Shown here in pieces: positions 1 through 10,558 of a stretch of 41,876 bases of DNA (the stretch's first letter is position 1; every line of letters starts with the position of its first letter). The position numbers were made by a program, and so were the translations under genes. This stretch comes from Burkholderiaceae bacterium. GTDB lineage: Bacteria; Pseudomonadota; Gammaproteobacteria; Burkholderiales; Burkholderiaceae_C. The stretch is from NCBI GenBank assembly GCA_031285125.1, contig JAITWT010000183.1, positions 1-41,876 on the forward strand, read 5' to 3'. The notes beneath the pieces were generated by a model that ran no database searches, was not told where the DNA came from, and worked only from the letters and a program-made list of their open reading frames with translations.

Positions 1-1733
1 GGCCAGAAGGCGGCGGCGATGGTGGCCACGCCCTCGACCACCTTATCGACGTAAAACGCGCGCGGGCTGGCGTGACCGCGCGCCACGCTTTCGACGGCTT
101 TTTTCAGATCGGCATCGCCGCGCGGGTAGTCGAGGATGGCCTGGGGGTGCACGCCGATGTTGTTGTTGATGATGAATTCGAGCCGCGCCAGCCCCACGCC
201 CTCGTTGGGCAGTTGCGCGAAGTCGAAGGCCAGTTGCGGGTTGCCGACGTTCATCATGATCTTGGTCTTGATGGGGGGCATTTCGCCGCGCCGCACCTCG
301 GTGACTTCGGTTTCGAGCAGGCCGTCGTAGATAAAACCGGTGTCCCCCTCGGCGCAGCTGACGGTGACCAGCGTGCCGTCCTTCAGGCGTTGCGTGGCGT
401 CGCCGCAGCCGACCACGGCCGGGATACCCAGCTCGCGCGCGATGATGGCCGCGTGGCAGGTGCGCCCGCCGCGGTTGGTGACGATGGCGCTGGCGCGCTT
501 CATGACGGGCTCCCAGTTGGGGTCGGTCATGTCGGTGACCAGGACATCGCCGTTTTGCACGCGCTCCATTTCGGTGATGCTGTGCACCAGCCGCACCGGG
601 CCAATGCCGATTTTCTGACCGATGGCGCGGCCTTCGGCCAGCACGGTCGAGCGGCCCTTGAGCTTGTAGCGTTGCTCGGACGGGTTGGCGCGCGCTTGGC
701 TTTTGACGGTTTCGGGGCGCGCTTGCAGGATGTAGATTTGACCGTCGATGCCGTCCTTGCCCCATTCGATGTCCATCGGGCGGCCATAGTGCTGTTCGAT
801 CACCAGGGCATAGTGCGCCAGTTGTTCGACTTCGGCGTCGCTCAGGCAGTAGCGGTTGCGCAGTTCGGCGGGCACATCGGTGGTTTGGACCAGTTTGCCG
901 CTGGCGGCTTTTTCGGCGGGCGTGGCGAACTCCATTTGGATCAACTTCGATCCCAGGTTGCGGCGGATCAGCGCACGCTTGCCGGCTTTGAGCATGGGCT
1001 TGTGCACGTAAAACTCGTCGGGATTGACGGCCCCCTGCACCACCGTTTCGCCCAAGCCATAGCTGGCGGTGATAAAGACCACGTCGGCAAAGCCCGATTC
1101 GGTATCGATGGTGAACATCACCCCCGCCGCGCCGAGGTCTGAGCGCACCATGCGCTGCACGCCGGCCGACAGCGCCACGTCCGCGTGCGCGTAGCCTTTG
1201 TGCACGCGATAGCTGATCGCGCGGTCGTTGTACAGCGAGGCGAAGACTTCTTTGACCTTGTGCAGCACGTCATCCAGGCCGGTCACGTTCAGGAAGGTTT
1301 CTTGCTGGCCCGCAAAGGACGCATCAGGCAAATCTTCAGCGGTGGCCGATGAACGCACGGCGAAGCTGGCTTGTGCGTTGCTGGCCGAAAGCTTGGCATA
1401 GGCTTGGGCGATCGCGTGCTGCAAATCCGCGGGAAAAGGTTGCGCCTGTATCCAAGCGCGAATTTCGGTGCCGGCCTGCGCGAGCGCGCGCACGTCATCG
1501 GCATCGAGCGTGCTCAGGCGTGCCGCGATCCGGCCCGCCAGACCGTCATGCGCGAGGAACTGGCGGAACGCGTGGGCCGTGGTCGCAAAGCCGGTGGGCA
1601 CGCGCACGCCCTGCGGCAGTTGCGAAATCATTTCACCGAGGCTGGCGTTCTTGCCGCCGACAGCCTCCACGTCACTCATCCTCAGGTTTTCAAAAGGCAC
1701 GACCAAGGCGGTCGGCTCAAATAGTGTAGACAT
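1..1733 (-). CDS. ppsA: Phosphoenolpyruvate synthase, N-terminal part (runs off the window start)
   Basis: Reverse-strand reading from the ATG at 1733 gives [63 protein letters not shown]..., typical of PEP synthase. It is absent from the ORF track because its stop lies outside the window. Divergent from ppsR. Confidence 0.93.
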   Translation of the reverse strand, partial: MSTLFEPTALVVPFENLRMSDVEAVGGKNASLGEMISQLPQGVRVPTGFATTAHAFRQFLAHDGLAGRIAARLSTLDADDVRALAQAGTEIRAWIQAQPFPADLQHAIAQAYAKLSASNAQASFAVRSSATAEDLPDASFAGQQETFLNVTGLDDVLHKVKEVFASLYNDRAISYRVHKGYAHADVALSAGVQRMVRSDLGAAGVMFTIDTESGFADVVFITASYGLGETVVQGAVNPDEFYVHKPMLKAGKRALIRRNLGSKLIQMEFATPAEKAASGKLVQTTDVPAELRNRYCLSDAEVEQLAHYALVIEQHYGRPMDIEWGKDGIDGQIYILQARPETVKSQARANPSEQRYKLKGRSTVLAEGRAIGQKIGIGPVRLVHSITEMERVQNGDVLVTDMTDPNWEPVMKRASAIVTNRGGRTCHAAIIARELGIPAVVGCGDATQRLKDGTLVTVSCAEGDTGFIYDGLLETEVTEVRRGEMPPIKTKIMMNVGNPQLAFDFAQLPNEGVGLARLEFIINNNIGVHPQAILDYPRGDADLKKAVESVARGHASPRAFYVDKVVEGVATIAAAFW

Positions 1734-1985
1734 CGAAAGCTCCAGAAGTTGAAAAAACCGGTGTGCCCACGCACTGTGGCGCGCGGTCTTTGTTTTTGCT
1801 TTAGGCGTGACATGGTGGAGGCAGGGTGAAAAGGGGGGTGTCGCCGGGGGCGGACAGCAGGCAAGGGCGGTGATCGCTCGGCCAGGGGCTCGCAATCATC
1901 CAGCCCTCCACAGGCAGGATGGGCAGGAAGGACAGAAAGGGCACCGCATTGCCTTGGATAATGGGTAGATTGTAGGTTTTCACCC

Positions 1986-2807
1986 ATGCATACGCGTACA
2001 GTCTTCTTTGTCTCCGATGGCACCGGCATCACGGCTGAAACTTTTGGCAATGCGGTTTTGGCGCAGTTCGAAATGACGGCGCGCCGCGTGCGCTTGCCTT
2101 TCACGGATACGGTGGACAAGGCGCATCAGGCGGTGCGGCAGATCAACCACACCGGCGAAATCGAAGGTGTGCGCCCACTTGTGTTCACCACATTGGTAAA
2201 TATGGATGTGCGGCATGTCGTGCAAAGCGGGTGCAAGGCGATGCTGATGGATATGTTCAGTACCTTCGTGCAGCCGCTGGAGGCCGAGCTGGGCATCAAG
2301 TCCAACCACCGCATCGGCCGCTTCAGCGACACCAGCAAAAGCAAGACGTACCACAACCGCATCGCGGCGATCGACTTCAGCCTTGCGCACGATGATGGCC
2401 AGAGCAACCGCGATCTGGAAAGCGCCGACGTGATCCTGGTGGGCGTCAGCCGCAGCGGCAAGACGCCCACGGCACTGTATCTGGCGATGCAGCACGGCCT
2501 GAAGGCGGCGAACTACCCGCTGATTCCGGAAGACTTTGAGCGCCGTCAACTGCCTGGCGCGCTGCTGCCGCACCTCAAGAAAATTTTTGGTTTGACCATC
2601 CAGCCTGAGCGCCTGTCGGAAATCCGCAATGAACGCCGCCCCGGCTCGCACTACGCCAGTCTGGGCAACTGCCGCCGCGAAGTGCAGGACGCCGAGGCCA
2701 TGATGCGCCGCGCGGGCATCCGCTGGCTGTCAACGACGACCAAGTCGATCGAGGAAATAGCGACCACCATCTTGCAGGAAGTCCAGCCCGGGCACTTGAG
2801 TTATTGA
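1986..2807 (+). CDS. ppsR: PEP synthase regulatory protein (kinase/pyrophosphorylase, DUF299)
   Basis: [25 protein letters not shown]...[18 protein letters not shown]; divergent from ppsA. Confidence 0.96.
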   Translation: MHTRTVFFVSDGTGITAETFGNAVLAQFEMTARRVRLPFTDTVDKAHQAVRQINHTGEIEGVRPLVFTTLVNMDVRHVVQSGCKAMLMDMFSTFVQPLEAELGIKSNHRIGRFSDTSKSKTYHNRIAAIDFSLAHDDGQSNRDLESADVILVGVSRSGKTPTALYLAMQHGLKAANYPLIPEDFERRQLPGALLPHLKKIFGLTIQPERLSEIRNERRPGSHYASLGNCRREVQDAEAMMRRAGIRWLSTTTKSIEEIATTILQEVQPGHLSY

Positions 2808-3017
2808 GTGAGATTGAGGCAGCGGCGCTCTGCCTTGGCGCTGCACAACTTTCGCCGGCCGCCCTGGCGCGCAAAAAATACCGGCGCTGGCGAGATGAAT
2901 TTAATGCTTAACGGTTATTCATTGATTTCTGTCACCAGTCTTTACGCTTTGTAAATTGCGCGGCAGCGCCGGTAGAGCCAAAGATTTCCTCAGTAGAATG
3001 CACAACTTCGCTCTACC

Positions 3018-3926
3018 ATGAGAATGAGTTCTATTTTGCAGCAATTGACCGGCAGTATCGTGGCGTTGGCCACGCCCATGCATGAAGACCGCAGTGTTGA
3101 TTATGTGGCGCTGCGCAAGCTGATCGACTGGCATATCGTCGAAGGGACCGACTGCATCTGCGTGGTCGGCACCACCGGCGAATCGCCCACGGTTGATGTG
3201 CAGGAGCACCGCGAAATCATCCGGGTGGCGGTTGAGCAGGCCAACAAGCGCGTGCCCATCATGGCCGGTTGCGGCGCCAACTCCACGCAGGAGGCCATTG
3301 AATTGGCGCGTTATGCCAAGGAAGTGGGCGCGGATTCGCAGCTGCAAGTGGTGCCCTACTACAACAAGCCCACGCAGGAAGGCCAATACCAGCATTTCCG
3401 CGCGATTGCCGAGGCCACGGGCGATCTGCCCATCTACATGTACAACGTGCCGGGCCGCACGGTGGCCGATATGCAGTACGACACCGTGTTGCGTTTGGCG
3501 CAGGTGCCGGGCATCGTCGGCATCAAAGAGGCCACCGGCAACATCGAGCGCGCCCAGTGGCTGATCCGCGACGTGCCCGAGGGCTTTGCCATTTTCTCCG
3601 GCGATGACGGCACGGCGGTGGCGCTGATGCTGTGCGGAGGTCATGGCACCATCAGCGTGACGGCCAACGTTGCGCCGCGCCTGATGCACGAGTTATGCAA
3701 GGCCGCGGTGGCGGGCGACCGCGCGACGGCCATGCGCCTGCAGTTCCAATTGCTGCCGTTACACAAGTACCAGTCCGTGGAAACCAACCCCATCCCGATC
3801 AAGTGGGCGATGGCGCGTATGGGTTTGTGCGGCGGTGCGCTGCGGTTGCCGTTGACTGAACTGGCCGAAAGTGCGCACCCCACCGTTGAGAATGCATTGC
3901 GCCAATGCGGGCTCATCCGTGATTGA
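3018..3926 (+). CDS. dapA: 4-hydroxy-tetrahydrodipicolinate synthase
   Basis: [18 protein letters not shown]...GTTGESPTV...[13 protein letters not shown]...GIKEATG; start possibly at 3024. Confidence 0.96.
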   Translation: MRMSSILQQLTGSIVALATPMHEDRSVDYVALRKLIDWHIVEGTDCICVVGTTGESPTVDVQEHREIIRVAVEQANKRVPIMAGCGANSTQEAIELARYAKEVGADSQLQVVPYYNKPTQEGQYQHFRAIAEATGDLPIYMYNVPGRTVADMQYDTVLRLAQVPGIVGIKEATGNIERAQWLIRDVPEGFAIFSGDDGTAVALMLCGGHGTISVTANVAPRLMHELCKAAVAGDRATAMRLQFQLLPLHKYQSVETNPIPIKWAMARMGLCGGALRLPLTELAESAHPTVENALRQCGLIRD

Positions 3927-4010
3927 ACGCTGGGGCTGTCGCATCGCCGAAAATGCGGCCAGCCCGTTTACCCTCTTTCACTGAGACTTACCCGAACTCA
4001 TACACCACTC

Positions 4011-5123
4011 ATGATGTTGAAGAACTGTTTGCGATTTGCTCCGCCGGCGCTGGCCGTTGGTCTGGTGTTGAGCTTGGCGGCTTGTTCCGTGTTCGACAGC
4101 GACACCGTTGACTACAAAAGCTCCCAAAAAGCGCCATCGCTGGAAGTGCCTCCGGACCTGTCCCAACTGGCGAGCCAGAATACCTACGCGGTGCCTGGCA
4201 GCGCGGTGAGCGCGAATGTGTATACCGCGGCCCAAGCCAGTGCCCCAGCATCGCCGACGGCGGTCGACAACGTCAACGGTATGCGCCTGGAGGGCGATGG
4301 CACCCAACGTTGGCTGTTCGTGACGGACCGTACGCCAGACCAGTTGTGGGATGCCGTACACGACTTTTGGCAGGAAAACGGCTTCGTGTTCACCACCGAA
4401 GAGCGCAAGCTGGGCATCATGGAAACCGATTGGGCGGAAGACCATGCGAAGCTGCCGCACGACTTCATTCGCGCCACGCTGGGCAAGCTGCTCGATTCGG
4501 TTTACTCCACCGGCCAACTTGACCGTTTTCGCACCCGCATGGAAAAAACGCCGCAGGGCACCGAGATCTATATCAGCCATCGCGGCATGGAAGAGGTTTA
4601 CACATCGAAAGAAAGCGAAGGCCGCCGCGAGACGCGCTGGCAGCAGCGCCCCGCCGATCCCGGTTTGGAAACCACCTTTTTGCGTCGCTTGATCGTCAAG
4701 CTCGGGGCCACGGAGGCGCAGGCCAAAGCCGCCGAGATCGCCAATCCCGCGCCGCGCACCCAGCGTGCGCATATCGTGGAGGCCAATGGCCAGCCGGCGC
4801 TGCGAATCGACGAAGGTTTCAATATCGCATGGCGCCGCGTTGGCCTGGCGCTTGACCGTACCAGCTTCACCGTAGAAAACCGCGATCGTGCGGCAGGCAT
4901 CTATTCCGTGCGCTACGTGCCGCCGGATGCCAATCGCCAAGAGCAGGGGTTGTTCAGCCGTCTGTTCGGCAAGGAAAAAACCGATGCGCCGTTGAAGTAT
5001 CGCATCGTGGTACGCGGCGAAGGCGCGGCGAGCACCATGACTGTGCAAGACGACAACGGTGGCCCGGTCGCAACCAAGGACGCCCAGAGCATCGTCAAGG
5101 TGGTGGCCGACAGCCTGAATTGA
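4011..5123 (+). CDS. bamC: Outer membrane assembly lipoprotein BamC (NlpB)
   Basis: Lipobox LSLAACS; APSLEVPPDLSQL motif; located after dapA. Confidence 0.92.
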   Translation: MMLKNCLRFAPPALAVGLVLSLAACSVFDSDTVDYKSSQKAPSLEVPPDLSQLASQNTYAVPGSAVSANVYTAAQASAPASPTAVDNVNGMRLEGDGTQRWLFVTDRTPDQLWDAVHDFWQENGFVFTTEERKLGIMETDWAEDHAKLPHDFIRATLGKLLDSVYSTGQLDRFRTRMEKTPQGTEIYISHRGMEEVYTSKESEGRRETRWQQRPADPGLETTFLRRLIVKLGATEAQAKAAEIANPAPRTQRAHIVEANGQPALRIDEGFNIAWRRVGLALDRTSFTVENRDRAAGIYSVRYVPPDANRQEQGLFSRLFGKEKTDAPLKYRIVVRGEGAASTMTVQDDNGGPVATKDAQSIVKVVADSLN

Positions 5124-5187
5124 GGTGAGTCATCACTGGGCAAGCGGCGGGGCCTCTCGCGCACGGTGCGCCCCTGTACGCTGAGGC

Positions 5188-5973
5188 GTGGCTGTGCTCC
5201 GGTTTCGCAGTCTGGGCAGCGGCAGCAGCGGGAATGCAACATTGGTCGAGGCGCATGGGCCGTTGCGCACCCGGCGCGTGCTGATCGATTGCGGTTTCGC
5301 GCTACAGCAACTCGATAGACGCTTGGCGCGCGCAGGTCTGGACGCCAGCCAGATTGATGCACTGTTCATCACCCACGAGCACAGCGACCACCTCGGCTGC
5401 GCCCACGCGCTCGCCAGCCGCAGCGGCATAGCAGCGGTGTGGATGAGTGAAGGAACCTGGCGCGCCGGTGGCCAACCGGACTTCGGGAAAGCGCTGCACT
5501 TTGCGCGAGACGGCGTGCCGATCGATCTTGGCGAGTTCGCGCTGCACCCGTTCACCGTACCGCACGATGCACGCGAGCCGCTGCAATTGCTGTGCAACGA
5601 CGGCGCGCGCCGCCTGGGCGTGTTGACTGATTTAGGGGGGGCGACGGCGCATGTGCTCGATCAAATCAAGCAACTGGATGCCTTGTTGCTCGAATTCAAC
5701 CATGATCCCCAAATGCTCGCCGATTCGCGCTACCCGCCTTTCCTCAAACGTCGTATCAGCGGCTCGCATGGGCATCTGTCCAACGGTGCCGCCGCGGCGA
5801 TCGCAGCCGCTGCGAACCATGCCGGGTTGCGGCATGTGGTGGCGGCGCACCTGAGCGAACGCAACAACCGGCCCGCGCTCGTGCGCGCAGCCCTGGCCCA
5901 TGCATTGGGTGCCCGCGCAACCGAGATGCTGTGTGCTGATGCGGCTGAAGGCACGTCTTGGTTGCAGGTTTGA
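5188..5973 (+). CDS. MBL-fold metallo-hydrolase (YycJ/WalJ-like)
   Basis: RFRSLGSGSSGNATLVE...LFITHEHSDHLG...EFNHDPQML; HxHxDH motif. GTG start. Confidence 0.9.
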   Translation: MAVLRFRSLGSGSSGNATLVEAHGPLRTRRVLIDCGFALQQLDRRLARAGLDASQIDALFITHEHSDHLGCAHALASRSGIAAVWMSEGTWRAGGQPDFGKALHFARDGVPIDLGEFALHPFTVPHDAREPLQLLCNDGARRLGVLTDLGGATAHVLDQIKQLDALLLEFNHDPQMLADSRYPPFLKRRISGSHGHLSNGAAAAIAAAANHAGLRHVVAAHLSERNNRPALVRAALAHALGARATEMLCADAAEGTSWLQV

Positions 5974-6218
5974 TACGGGTTTTGCCGCGACGTGAAATTG
6001 TGGTGGGGCCTCTTTTCCCCGGGCGCGTGGCGTCGCAACCATGAATTGATGATTGTCAAATATCTTTGCGCAGATGGCTGCGTGGCTTTTTTTGTTGATA
6101 ACAAGCGGCCAATTGCTGTCTTTTGTTCTAAAGTGCGCGTAACGGCGGTCTTAATCCCGGTGTTTTGCCATCCGGAGCTTTTTCAAGTCACCTGCCGCGC
6201 GGTTGTCAATTAACGCGC

Positions 6219-6281
6219 GATACTGTGAAACGACAGCATTTCTGTGCGCTGGGTGCCCAAAATAGCATTGATCACAGTATC
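6219..6281. promoter_or_regulatory. Paired inverted motifs GATACTGTGA / TCACAGTATC upstream of the GntR gene
   Basis: GATACTGTGA at 6219-6228 and its exact reverse complement at 6272-6281, centres 53 bp apart. Confidence 0.5.
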
Positions 6282-6313
6282 ATTAACTAATGGGTTTTTG
6301 CGGGACGGGAACA

Positions 6314-6997
6314 ATGCTAAACAATATTGAATTGGTACGGCCTGAGACCGTGCGGGGCCAAGTTGAAAACGTGTTGCGCCAAGCCATTGTGAGCGGGCGT
6401 TTCGCGCCGGGCGCGCGTCTGATCGAGCGTGAGTTGTGCGAGATCTTGAGCGTGAGCCGGACCTCCGTGCGTGAGGCGTTGCGTAAGCTCGAAGCCGAAA
6501 AGCTCGTATGCAACGTGCCGCATAAGGGGCCGGTGGTCACGGTGATGTCACGTCACGAAGCCGCCGAACTTTATGTGCTGCGCGCGCTCCTTGAAGGCTA
6601 TGCCGCGCATGAATTCGCGCGGCTCGCCAGCGACAAGGCCATCGTTCACTTCGGCAATGCCGTGCAGGTGCTGCGCGCGCAGGCGGCGGCGCAGATTCAG
6701 GATGGGGTGCTTAAGGCCAAGGCGGCGCTCTACGAGATATTCCTTGACAACTGCGGCAACAGTCACCTGAAGGAAATATTGAGCAGTTTTTACTCGCGTA
6801 TGGGCCTGTGGCGGGCCCTGTCGCTCAGGTATCTGAACCGGCTATCGATCAGCTTGCGTGAAATCGGCGATCTCTATGAGGCGTTCAAGGCGCGCGACTC
6901 CAACAAGGCGCAGGAGATGGCCCGCCGGCATGTGCTCAACGCCGAAGCGGCGGCGATGCGGATATTCCAAAGACAAAACGATAAAGTCACGATGTAG
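6314..6997 (+). CDS. GntR-family transcriptional regulator (FadR/FCD type)
   Basis: VRGQVENVLRQAIVSGRFAPGARLIERELCEILSVSRTSVREALRKLEAEKLV wHTH; FCD-like C-terminus. The ORF is open from 6290. Confidence 0.93.
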   Translation: MLNNIELVRPETVRGQVENVLRQAIVSGRFAPGARLIERELCEILSVSRTSVREALRKLEAEKLVCNVPHKGPVVTVMSRHEAAELYVLRALLEGYAAHEFARLASDKAIVHFGNAVQVLRAQAAAQIQDGVLKAKAALYEIFLDNCGNSHLKEILSSFYSRMGLWRALSLRYLNRLSISLREIGDLYEAFKARDSNKAQEMARRHVLNAEAAAMRIFQRQNDKVTM

Positions 6998-7408
6998 TAC
7001 AGCAACAGGGCACCGCGGAGGGGCTCTGGGCGCGCGTCAGTGCGAACGCTGGCTGCATACACGACGCGTGTTTTTGTGAATGTGTACAGATGAAATTCGG
7101 GAGGATGGGCGCCAAGGCGTCGGTCAGCTCCAGTCCAGCACGGCACGCCATTCCATCGGACAATCGCACATCCCACAGCAGGTTTTGCTCCACTGGAGCC
7201 CTACCTGTGTCACTCCCTTGAGCGCACAGGGCGGTCGCGTCGTCCAAGAGGGTTCAACCTAAAAACGGCGGTGGGCCGTTGGTTTCCTTGAGGAAAGCCG
7301 TCTCTTTGCCGGCTTCGCTTGCTGTGCTCCAGCACGGTCCGCGCCATGCCATCGTGTGCGCGCTTGATCTGAAAATCCAATCATCCCCTTGCCTGCCTCC
7401 CCGTCCGC

Positions 7409-9493
7409 ATGTCCTCCAGTCTGAATTCTGCCCAACAAGAAGCCGTCAACTATCTGCATGGTCCGTGCCTGGTGCTTGCGGGTGCAGGCTCGGGCAAGAC
7501 GCGGGTAATTACGCACAAGATCGCGCGGCTGATTCAGGCGGGGCTGGCGGCGCGGCGGATTGCTGCGATCACTTTTACCAACAAGGCCGCCACCGAGATG
7601 CGTGAGCGCGCCAAAACGCTGGTCGGGCGCGGCGCCAAGGAGGTGCTGATCTGCACTTTTCACGCGCTGGGCGTACGCCTGCTGCGCGAGGACGGCGCAG
7701 TGCTCGGATTAAAGCCGCAGTTCAGCATTCTGGATACCGATGACATCACGCGTATCCTCAAAGACGCGGGCGGCACCACCGACGCGGCGACCGCGCGCCA
7801 CTGGCAGTGGACGATCTCGCGCTGGAAGAACGCCGGACTCAATGCCGCGCAGGCCGAGGCGCAGGCGGGCAGCGACGACGAGCGCCTGTGCGCGCGCATC
7901 ATGGCCCGCTACGAGGAGCGCCTGACGGCCTACCAAAGCGTGGATTTCGACGATTTGATCGGCTTGCCGCTCAAGCTGCTGCAACGCGATGAGGCGGTGC
8001 GCACGAAGTGGCAACAGGCACTGGGCCATATCCTGGTCGATGAATACCAAGATACCAACGCAACGCAGTACGAGCTGCTCAAGGTGCTGACCGGTGCGCG
8101 CGGGCGTTTCACCGCGGTGGGTGACGACGACCAGTCGATCTACGGCTGGCGCGGCGCGACGCTGGACAATCTGCGCCGGCTGCCGGTCGATTTCCCCGCG
8201 CTCAAGGTCATCAAGCTCGAACAGAACTACCGCAGCACCGGCGCGATTCTGCGCGCAGCCAACAATGTGATCGGCCCAAATCCGAAGCTGTTTCCAAAGA
8301 CGCTGTTCTCCGAACTCGGCGAGGGCGAGCCGGTGCGTGTGATCGATTGCGACCATGAGCAGCACGAAGCCGAACGCGCGGTGATGCGTATCCAGAGCCT
8401 GCGCGAGAACTCGCCCCACAAGCAATGGCGCGACTTCGCCATCCTGTACCGTGCCAACCACCAGGCCAAGGTGTTCGAGCAGGCACTGCGCAAGGCACAG
8501 ATTCCGTACAAGGTTTCGGGCGGGCAGAGTTTCTTTGATCGCGCCGAAATTCGCGATCTGTGCGGCTGGCTGCGGCTGTGGGTCAACAGCGATGACGATC
8601 CGGCCTTTCTGCGCGCCGTGGCGACGCCCAAACGCGGCATCGGTCACAGTACGCTGCAAAGCCTGGGCAACTTCGCCGGGCAATACAAGCTCAGCCTGTT
8701 TGAAGCGTTGTTCAGCCCTTCCCTGCCGGGCGTGCTGGGTAAGCGCGCGCTCGATGGGCTGCACGAATTCGGGCGTTATGTGAACGAGCTTGAATACGGC
8801 GCGCGCCACACGCAAGGCCGCGACGCCGCGCGCGCTTTTCTCGACGACTGGCTCAAAGCCATCGGCTACGAGCAGTATCTCCACGACAGTGAGGACAGCG
8901 CGCAAACCGCCACCGCCCGCTGGAGCAACGTGCTCGATTTCTGCGATTGGATGGCGCAGCGCTGCGGCGGCCAGATCGCCGACGCGGCCGGCGCCACGTC
9001 AGCGCAGGCGAGCGTGAGCCTGCTCGAAGTCGCGCAGACCATTTCACTGCTTTCGACCCTGAGCGAGCGCGAACAGGATCAGAACGTACTGACCCTGTCC
9101 ACCTTGCACGCCGCCAAAGGCCTGGAGTGGCCGCACGTGCTGCTGGCCGGCTGCAACGAAGGGCTGCTGCCTTTCAAGCTCGACGATGGGATCGATCGCC
9201 AAGACAGGGCGCAAGGACCGTCCGAAGAGGCGCTGGGGCGCTTACAGGAAGAACGCCGCCTGATGTACGTGGGGATCACGCGCGCGCAGCGCACGCTCGC
9301 GGTCAGTTGGACGCGCAAACGCAAGAAAGGGCGCGAGACGATCGCCGCGCAGCCCAGCCGTTTCATTACCGAGATGGCGCTAGACCAAGCCACGGTCAAG
9401 GAAAATCCGCGTGAGAAGCTCAAGGCCCTGCGCGCCGAGTTCGCGCGCCGGGCTGCGGTTGCGGTGAGTGCGAGCGCCGCTGCCGCGGGGTGA
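7409..9493 (+). CDS. rep: UvrD/Rep-family ATP-dependent DNA helicase
   Basis: SSSLNSAQQEAVNYLHGPCLVLAGAGSGKTRVI (Walker A); DEYQDTN; GDDDQSIYGWRGA; QNYRST; YVGITRAQ. Confidence 0.95.
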   Translation: MSSSLNSAQQEAVNYLHGPCLVLAGAGSGKTRVITHKIARLIQAGLAARRIAAITFTNKAATEMRERAKTLVGRGAKEVLICTFHALGVRLLREDGAVLGLKPQFSILDTDDITRILKDAGGTTDAATARHWQWTISRWKNAGLNAAQAEAQAGSDDERLCARIMARYEERLTAYQSVDFDDLIGLPLKLLQRDEAVRTKWQQALGHILVDEYQDTNATQYELLKVLTGARGRFTAVGDDDQSIYGWRGATLDNLRRLPVDFPALKVIKLEQNYRSTGAILRAANNVIGPNPKLFPKTLFSELGEGEPVRVIDCDHEQHEAERAVMRIQSLRENSPHKQWRDFAILYRANHQAKVFEQALRKAQIPYKVSGGQSFFDRAEIRDLCGWLRLWVNSDDDPAFLRAVATPKRGIGHSTLQSLGNFAGQYKLSLFEALFSPSLPGVLGKRALDGLHEFGRYVNELEYGARHTQGRDAARAFLDDWLKAIGYEQYLHDSEDSAQTATARWSNVLDFCDWMAQRCGGQIADAAGATSAQASVSLLEVAQTISLLSTLSEREQDQNVLTLSTLHAAKGLEWPHVLLAGCNEGLLPFKLDDGIDRQDRAQGPSEEALGRLQEERRLMYVGITRAQRTLAVSWTRKRKKGRETIAAQPSRFITEMALDQATVKENPREKLKALRAEFARRAAVAVSASAAAAG

Positions 9494-9544
9494 CCCATCA
9501 ATGCTGATACGGCAGCCCGGAAGTCTCGGGGCATGCCATGGGGT

Positions 9545-10465
9545 TCATTGGAACACGACCGTCTTATGTCCATTGAGCAGCACGCGATGCTCGCTGTGCC
9601 ACTTGACGGCGCGCGCCAGGACCTGACTTTCGGTGTCGCGTCCGCGCGCGCTGAGGTCTTCGACCGTGTCGGTATGGTCGGCGCGGGCGACGCCTTGCTC
9701 GATGATCGGGCCTTCGTCCAGATCGGCGGTCACGTAGTGGGCGGTCGCTCCGATCAGTTTGACGCCGCGCTGATGCGCCTGGTAATAGGGTTTGGCACCT
9801 TTGAAACTAGGCAAAAAAGAGTGGTGAATGTTGATTGCACGACCGGCCAGTTGGGCGCATAGATCGTTGCTGAGGACCTGCATGTAGCGCGCCAGCACCA
9901 CCAGTTCGGCGCCTTCGGCTTCGATGATTTCGTATTGCCGCGCCTCGGCATTCGCCTTTTTGGCCGCGGTCACCGGGATATGGTGAAAAGGCACGTTGTA
10001 GCTGGCCGCGAGCTGGTAGAAATCACGGTGGTTGGAGATGATCGCGCGGGGATCGATGGCAAGCAAGCCGCTTTTCCAGCGAAACAGCAGGTCGTTCAGG
10101 CAGTGGCCTTCGCGGCTGACAAAAATCACCGTCTTCATGGGGCGCTCAGCGGCGTGCAGTTTCCAGCGCATCTCGAAAGCGCGCGCGAATTCGTCCAGAT
10201 CCGTGCGTAGCGCGGCCTCATCATTTTTCGGCGCCGTCGGCACACAGGCGAAGCGCACGCGCATGAAAAACAGGCCCGTACCGCGGTCGTTGTACTGTGC
10301 GGCTTCCTCGATGTTGCCGCCGCGCTCAAGCAAAAAACCTGAGACCGCGTGCACGATGCCCGCGCGGTCGGGGCACGCGAGCGTCAGGATATAGGAGGCA
10401 CCGGTGGCAAGGGAATCGGAAGCAGTGTCGGCGATGGAACGGGAGGCGGGAATATTGACGTTCAT
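9545..10465 (-). CDS. purU: Formyltetrahydrofolate deformylase
   Basis: ILTLACPDRAGIVHAVSGFLLERGGNIEEAAQY (ACT domain); VLARYMQVLS; INIHHSFLPSFKGAKPYYQAHQRGVKLIGATAHYVT. Confidence 0.96.
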   Translation of the reverse strand: MNVNIPASRSIADTASDSLATGASYILTLACPDRAGIVHAVSGFLLERGGNIEEAAQYNDRGTGLFFMRVRFACVPTAPKNDEAALRTDLDEFARAFEMRWKLHAAERPMKTVIFVSREGHCLNDLLFRWKSGLLAIDPRAIISNHRDFYQLAASYNVPFHHIPVTAAKKANAEARQYEIIEAEGAELVVLARYMQVLSNDLCAQLAGRAINIHHSFLPSFKGAKPYYQAHQRGVKLIGATAHYVTADLDEGPIIEQGVARADHTDTVEDLSARGRDTESQVLARAVKWHSEHRVLLNGHKTVVFQ

Positions 10466-10558
10466 AGCGCTCGCATTGTCGCAGTCCGGTGCCACAATTT
10501 GTTTTTATCTTTATCTTCACTCATACGCCGCCATCGGCACAAGACCAGGAGGATTTCA

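Noticed and set aside
72-1142. 356-aa plus-strand ORF
   Set aside because: Antisense to ppsA; the amino-acid composition is that of a shadow ORF in GC-rich DNA, and the minus-strand reading is clear PEP synthase.
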